Below the pieces are notes generated by a model, which was given only the letters and a program-made list of their open reading frames with translations, did no database searches and was not told where the DNA came from. DNA of 9,349 nt from positions 1-9,349 of the forward strand of contig JAIPIE010000033.1 of the NCBI GenBank assembly GCA_021734825.1, read 5' to 3'. This stretch comes from Patescibacteria group bacterium. GTDB lineage: Bacteria; Patescibacteriota; Patescibacteriia; Patescibacteriales; UBA12465. The first letter of the stretch is position 1; the number at the start of each line of letters is the position of its first letter. The position numbers and the translations under genes were made by a program. Positions 5,389-9,349 of this stretch are shown piece after piece.

Positions 5389-6945
5389 ATGACTCAGTAT
5401 TATCTAGTTTTTATCTCAATATTCGCACTATCTGCACTGCTGACCGTGGCCGTGAAAAGATTGGCTAGCTATTTGCACATTCTAGATCATCCGGATGGTG
5501 TGAAGAAATTACAAAGTCGGCCAATGCCACTTTTGGGCGGAATCGCCATATTTTTTGCATTCTTTACGGGCTTATTTCTTGTTCGAGTCGTTTTAACTTC
5601 TGGAAATCTAGAATTGAGACATTGGCTTGGTTTCGGAGTTGGAGCTTTAATTTTAATGATTGGCGGCTTTTTGGACGATAAATATAATCTTTCTGCTAAA
5701 AAACAGTTTATCTTCCCGCTTTTAGCGGCGATCGCTCCGATTATAGGTGGTGTGGGTATCGAAAAATTATCTAATCCTTTCGGCGGTATTATTGCCGTGC
5801 CTGCCTTAATTAGCGCTCTACTAATTATTTTCTGGCTCTTGGGCATGATGTACACCACTAAGCTTTTGGATGGAGTGGACGGATTAGTGAGTGGTTTAGG
5901 TGTTATTGGATCAGTTGTTATTTTTTTGTTTACTTCTAGTGTCCAATATTTTCAGCCAGATATTGCTATAGCTGCTTGGATTTTTGCGGCCGCTTGTCTT
6001 GGTTTTTTAGTTTTCAATTTTAAGCCAGCCAAAATTTATTTGGGTGAGGGGGGCTCATTACTTATAGGTTATGTTTTAGGTGTCTTAGCTATTATTTCTG
6101 GAGCCAAGATCGCGATTGCTCTTCTTATTATGGGTTTACCAATATTAGATGTAGTTTGGACAATACTGCGTCGACTTATGAAAGGGAAGAACCCTTTTCG
6201 CTTAGCTGATCGCCAGCACTTACACCATCGTTTACTTGATTTAGGTCTATCGGCTCGTAAAACAGTTTTTATTTTCTATGCTTTCGCCGCTGTCTTTGGC
6301 TTAAGTGGTTTAATCTTACAGAGCCGAGGTAAAATAATAGCTCTTTTGGTTTTATTGTCGTTAATGCTTTTAATTGTTATTTTTTTCTCTTGGTGGGAAA
6401 AAAATCATCGTCCTAAATTATTATTTCATATTTGTTGTGCTCCTTGTGCCTCTTTTTCCACTCAGACTTTATTATTACCTAAATATCGGGTAACTTGGTA
6501 TTTTTATAATCCTAATCTTTCCTCAAAAGAAGAATATAATCGCCGCCTACAATCAGCTCGGCAAGCAGCCAGAACTCTTGGCGTTAAATTAGTGATTGTG
6601 CCTTATCGACATGATGCTTGGCGAGAAATGGTGCGTGATCGCGAGCGCGATGCGGAAAGAGGGCAAAGATGTCAGTTGTGTTATCGTGAACGTCTGCAAG
6701 CGGCCTTTGATTACGCCAAGCGCAATCATTATCACTATTTCAGCACCAGCTTATTGGTGAGTCCTTATAAAGACGGCGAGTCAATTCGTACAATTTGTCT
6801 TGACCTGGAAGAAAATAATGGCCCTAAATTTATGGATGCAGATTTTCAAGCTGAAAACGGTTTTAATAATTCTTTAAATTGGGCCAGGGAAAGAGGCTTA
6901 TATCTGCAAAGATACTGTGGCTGTGAATTTAGTTTTCGTAAATAA
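5389..6945 (+). CDS. Fusion: WecA/MraY-type polyprenyl-phosphate glycosyl-1-phosphate transferase + QueH epoxyqueuosine reductase
   Basis: One uninterrupted 518-residue frame holds two complete enzymes. Residues 1-335 form a membrane glycosyl transferase of family 4 with about eleven spans. It has the Asp-Asp pair of MraY/WecA (LDDKYNLSAKK, Asp96-Asp97), LLDGVDGL (159-166), FNFKPAKIYLGEGGS (209-223) and HLHHRLLDLG (277-286). Such enzymes transfer a sugar-1-phosphate from a UDP-sugar to undecaprenyl phosphate, starting envelope glycan synthesis. The third conserved Asp of MraY is Glu220 here. After a short linker (WWEKNHRP), residues 343-518 match QueH (DUF208): HICCAPC (Cys349, Cys350, Cys353), RGQRCQLCYRERL (Cys428, Cys431), STSLLVSPYK, DF and a final RYCGCEFS (Cys510, Cys512). 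QueH uses a 4Fe-4S cluster and a further iron to reduce epoxyqueuosine to queuosine in tRNA. Eleven spans with the N terminus outside would put QueH in the cytoplasm. An internal ATG at 6364 (Met326) could yield a QueH form with a single membrane span. The next gene starts immediately after the stop. Confidence 0.93.
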   Translation: MTQYYLVFISIFALSALLTVAVKRLASYLHILDHPDGVKKLQSRPMPLLGGIAIFFAFFTGLFLVRVVLTSGNLELRHWLGFGVGALILMIGGFLDDKYNLSAKKQFIFPLLAAIAPIIGGVGIEKLSNPFGGIIAVPALISALLIIFWLLGMMYTTKLLDGVDGLVSGLGVIGSVVIFLFTSSVQYFQPDIAIAAWIFAAACLGFLVFNFKPAKIYLGEGGSLLIGYVLGVLAIISGAKIAIALLIMGLPILDVVWTILRRLMKGKNPFRLADRQHLHHRLLDLGLSARKTVFIFYAFAAVFGLSGLILQSRGKIIALLVLLSLMLLIVIFFSWWEKNHRPKLLFHICCAPCASFSTQTLLLPKYRVTWYFYNPNLSSKEEYNRRLQSARQAARTLGVKLVIVPYRHDAWREMVRDRERDAERGQRCQLCYRERLQAAFDYAKRNHYHYFSTSLLVSPYKDGESIRTICLDLEENNGPKFMDADFQAENGFNNSLNWARERGLYLQRYCGCEFSFRK

Positions 6946-7710
6946 ATGATAATTATGACTAGATACTTGTTTTTATCTAACTTAATAATTGCCTTATGTT
7001 TTTTAATATCGCCTAGTGTTTTGGCTAATGGTCTTCCGGATGCAGATTATGACGCCGTACCCGATCAAGATGAATTGCAGATTTACTTTACCGATCCAAA
7101 TAATGCCGATACTGATGGTGATTCTTATAGTGATTTTGAAGAAATCAATACCGGCTTTTCTCCGCATAATCCACAGGTAGTTAAGTTGATTGATAGTGAC
7201 ATGGATGAAGATGGTTTAAGTGATGCTTGGGAGATAAAGTTTAGAACTAATCCTATGCAAGCGGATACCGATGGCGACGGATTTACTGATGGTCAAGAAG
7301 TTGAGGCTGGTTTTAATCCTGCCCGTGCCGGCAACGAAAAACTTGATATTAGTCTTCATCTTAACTTAAAAGAGCAAAAACTTGATTATCGGCTTAATAA
7401 TCTTACTTGGAAAAGTTTTTCGGTTTCAACCGGCAAGGCCAGTATGCCCACCCCCAAAGGGGAATTTGAGATTTTAAATAAGATTGAAAAAGCTTGGTCA
7501 AGAACTTATGGTCTGTGGATGCCCTATTGGCTGGGTTTAAATAGTCCTAGCATTGGTATCCATGAATTACCGGTTTGGCCAAATGGTTACAGGGAAGGTG
7601 AAAATCATCTCGGCATTCCTGTTTCTCATGGCTGTATTCGTTTAGGAGTTAATTCGGCAGCCTATGTATATGAACGTGTGGCTGTGGGAACCAAGGTGAT
7701 AATTGAGTAG
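6946..7710 (+). CDS. Exported L,D-transpeptidase (YkuD domain) with TSP3-like calcium-binding repeats
   Basis: This 254-residue protein starts with a signal peptide (hydrophobic core about 8-22, likely cleavage after SVLA at 28). Residues about 32-125 carry Asp-rich TSP3-like loops (DADYDAVPD, DTDGDSYSDFEE, DMDEDGLSD, DTDGDGFTDGQE), expected to bind calcium. The YkuD catalytic domain spans about 132-254, with PTPKGEF (169-174), IGIHELP (203-209, His206) and the active-site motif SHGCIRLG (227-234, nucleophile Cys230, Arg232). YkuD enzymes make 3-3 cross-links in peptidoglycan or attach proteins to it, acting outside the membrane. The ATG at 6946 abuts the TAA of the glycosyl transferase-QueH gene (TAAATG), suggesting translation by re-initiation. 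A second ATG at 6955 would give an equally good signal peptide. Its loops closely resemble those of the large surface protein, so both may be used in the same calcium-dependent envelope assembly; that link is inference. Confidence 0.93.
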   Translation: MIIMTRYLFLSNLIIALCFLISPSVLANGLPDADYDAVPDQDELQIYFTDPNNADTDGDSYSDFEEINTGFSPHNPQVVKLIDSDMDEDGLSDAWEIKFRTNPMQADTDGDGFTDGQEVEAGFNPARAGNEKLDISLHLNLKEQKLDYRLNNLTWKSFSVSTGKASMPTPKGEFEILNKIEKAWSRTYGLWMPYWLGLNSPSIGIHELPVWPNGYREGENHLGIPVSHGCIRLGVNSAAYVYERVAVGTKVIIE

Positions 7711-7717
7711 TTTTTGT

Positions 7718-7746
7718 TTGTTAAAAGCGTGATTTTATACTATTAT
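7718..7746 (+). promoter_or_regulatory. Likely promoter of the beta-propeller lipoprotein gene
   Basis: TTGTTA (7718-7723, four of six consensus bases) and TATTAT (7741-7746, five of six) are separated by 17 bases. An overlapping alternative is TTGTTT (7714-7719) with TATACT (7736-7741), spacer 16. Either gives a leader of about 40-45 bases. The 82-base gap after the L,D-transpeptidase gene and this signal suggest a separate transcription unit, although I see no terminator between them. Confidence 0.4.
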
Positions 7747-7792
7747 ATCTAAGGAAGTAAGACGATAAAAAGGACAAATATTTTAATAATAT

Positions 7793-9349
7793 ATGAAAAA
7801 AAGCTTAATTTATATAAGTTTATTTGCTGTTGTTAGCTTGTTTTTGAGTTCTTGTAGCCTTTCTCGAGAGAAAGCTCCTAAAGTTGAACAAACTAACAAT
7901 AATATCGAAGCGCCAGTGACGCCGATCGTGAGTCAAGAATCAAATAACTCTGGTCAAATGAAGAAGTTTAGTAGTTATGATGAATTGCGTGTTTTTTTGG
8001 AGGCTAAGGCGGCGGTCTTGCCTGATGCTTATCGTCGTGACACTAACAAATCACTTACTCTTAGCTATGACAGTTTTACTTCAAACCTTAGTGAGCAGAT
8101 TAATAATGATTACTCTCAAACAAATCTGCAGGTCATTGGAGTTGATGAGGCGGATATTATTAAAACAGACGGTACTTTTATCTACGCCGTTTCCTACAAT
8201 GATTTATTTATCATCAAAGCTAGCGACGCAGAAGTAAAGGTGTTAGCCAAGCTTAGTTTCTATTCTCGTCCAACGGAACTGTACCTAAGCCAGGGTAAGT
8301 TAGTAGTAATTGGCGCTGATTCAGAAATTATGGACTCTGGTGTCTATAAGAAGTTTCGTCGACAGTCTCCTTATACCTTTGTCAAAGTATTTGATCTAAC
8401 AGATCCGGCCGCCCCGGAACAGATTAGAGATTTAGATTTTGAGGGCTCTTATCTTGATTCAAGAATTGTTAATAGTCATCTATATTTAATTTTAAATAAT
8501 TATCATGATTATATTGTGGGCGAGAGTATTGTGCCACGTTTAGTTGATGATGGTAGAATCTTACCTAATGTTTGTCGCGATGATAGTGTCTGCTTCGCTC
8601 CTGATGTTTATTATTTTGATACTCCTTATGACAGCTATAACTTTACTTCCATTAACACTCTCGATTTAACTAGTGCTAAAGATCCAGTCGAGACTCAAAC
8701 CTATCTTTTAAATTCTGCTCAAAGTATCTACGTATCAGCCAAAAACATTTATTTAACTTACACTAAGTATCTAGATGAACAGGCGGTGCGTTTAGACGCT
8801 ATGCAATCAGTGTTAGCGTCTAAGTTAAATAATAGTGAGACTTTAATTATAGATAAAATAAATAAAACAGACTCTGCTATTTTAAGTAACCGAGAAAAGC
8901 AACAAAAAATAGAGCAAATATATAGTAATTTTTTGGCTAGTCGTAGTGCTGACGAACTATCAATTTTAGAAGTGGAATTAACCGATTCTTTGCAAAAGAA
9001 ATTTGCTGCTGAGGCAAAAAATTGGGAGCAAACTATGATCTATAAGTTAGCCTTAAGTGGTGCTTTGCCTGTGTATCAAGCTAAGGCATCTGTGCCAGGA
9101 GTAATTTTAAATCAGTTTTCTCTTGATGAAGATACTTCTGGTAATCTGCGCTTAGCTACTACCATTAGTCAAATCAACTCATCTTTTGCCGACACAAATA
9201 GCTCTTCAGCTAGCGTCTATATTTTGTCGCCACAATTAACTTTATTATCGTCCATAGAAAATATTGCACCAGGCGAAAGAATATATGCTTCTCGTTTTTT
9301 GGGAGACCGTGGTTACTTAATTACTTTTAAGCAAACAGACCCTCTATAT
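7793..9349 (+). CDS. Lipoprotein with beta-propeller domain (PF09826-like), 3' end outside the window
   Basis: From ATG 7793 the frame stays open for 519 codons to the window edge, so the gene is cut. The N terminus is a lipoprotein signal: MKK, a hydrophobic core and lipobox LSSC with Cys21, so the mature protein is anchored to the outer face of the membrane. A polar linker follows (about 22-60). The VDEADIIKTDG motif (117-127) and the following strands (FIYAV, LFIIKASD, KLVVIGA) mark the secreted beta-propeller family distantly related to WD-40. GERIYASRFLGDRGYLITF (494-512), with TDPLY just before the edge, belongs to the same family. Between propeller blades, residues about 327-420 form a charged helical insertion, which I believe also occurs in archaeal and CPR relatives. 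Cys261 and Cys267 could form a disulphide. The family's function is unknown; a binding or scaffold role in the envelope is plausible. The start lacks a ribosome-binding site within 15 bases. Confidence 0.9.
   Translation, partial: MKKSLIYISLFAVVSLFLSSCSLSREKAPKVEQTNNNIEAPVTPIVSQESNNSGQMKKFSSYDELRVFLEAKAAVLPDAYRRDTNKSLTLSYDSFTSNLSEQINNDYSQTNLQVIGVDEADIIKTDGTFIYAVSYNDLFIIKASDAEVKVLAKLSFYSRPTELYLSQGKLVVIGADSEIMDSGVYKKFRRQSPYTFVKVFDLTDPAAPEQIRDLDFEGSYLDSRIVNSHLYLILNNYHDYIVGESIVPRLVDDGRILPNVCRDDSVCFAPDVYYFDTPYDSYNFTSINTLDLTSAKDPVETQTYLLNSAQSIYVSAKNIYLTYTKYLDEQAVRLDAMQSVLASKLNNSETLIIDKINKTDSAILSNREKQQKIEQIYSNFLASRSADELSILEVELTDSLQKKFAAEAKNWEQTMIYKLALSGALPVYQAKASVPGVILNQFSLDEDTSGNLRLATTISQINSSFADTNSSSASVYILSPQLTLLSSIENIAPGERIYASRFLGDRGYLITFKQTDPLY

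Noticed and set aside
5487..5858. Minus-strand open frame of 123 codons
   Set aside because: It is the complement of the first membrane spans and the DD motif of the glycosyl transferase; its Lys/Pro-rich product looks like a reverse-strand artefact.
7977..8237. Plus-strand open frame of 86 codons
   Set aside because: It is out of frame within the beta-propeller lipoprotein gene, whose lipobox and VDEADIIKTDG motif fix the correct frame from 7793.
1..9349. TGA recoding as in Gracilibacteria or Absconditabacteria
   Set aside because: No reading frame in the window contains an in-frame TGA and all complete genes end in TAA or TAG, so nothing here requires or supports recoding, although the absence of TGA stops among six genes cannot exclude it.

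Overview
The window looks like a chromosomal segment of a Candidate Phyla Radiation (Patescibacteria) bacterium, probably of the Parcubacteria type. This is inferred from style rather than from a marker gene. The DNA is AT-rich. The predicted secreted proteins combine Ig/PKD-like repeats, thrombospondin-type calcium-binding motifs and a short repeated AWY..YYLGRP domain that I associate with this group. The phosphoglycosyl transferase carries a GEGGS motif of the kind I recall from CPR genomes. None of the six gene starts visible here has a recognisable Shine-Dalgarno sequence. All complete genes end in TAA or TAG and none contains an in-frame TGA, so the choice between code 11 and a TGA-recoded code cannot be tested here.

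Layout. (1) Bases 2-1789, plus strand: the 3' part of a large modular exported protein, followed by a strong hairpin terminator. (2) Bases 1898-4940, plus strand: a two-gene unit with its own promoter. It encodes a 123-residue membrane protein and an 888-residue membrane-anchored Clp/HSP100-like AAA+ protein whose first ATPase ring and both substrate-threading loops look degenerate. (3) Bases 4993-5313, minus strand: a small charged helical protein with a near-consensus promoter and its own terminator, convergent with the Clp-like gene. (4) Bases 5389-7710, plus strand: a WecA/MraY-type polyprenyl-phosphate glycosyl-1-phosphate transferase fused in frame to a complete QueH-type epoxyqueuosine reductase, followed with no gap by an exported L,D-transpeptidase carrying calcium-binding repeats. 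(5) Bases 7793-9349, plus strand: the first 519 residues of a lipoprotein with a C-terminal beta-propeller domain (PF09826-like), running off the window.

Functional theme. Most of the window concerns the cell envelope: a surface protein, an envelope-glycan lipid-carrier enzyme, a peptidoglycan cross-linking enzyme, a lipoprotein and a membrane-bound AAA+ machine. The tRNA-modification domain tied to the glycosyl transferase is the outlier. The most unusual object is the membrane-anchored Clp-like ATPase and its small membrane partner: the second ATPase ring keeps every catalytic motif I could look for, but the parts that thread substrate and dock ClpP are missing.

No gene-free stretch exceeds 300 bases. 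I saw no RNA gene, CRISPR array, insertion sequence or attachment site.
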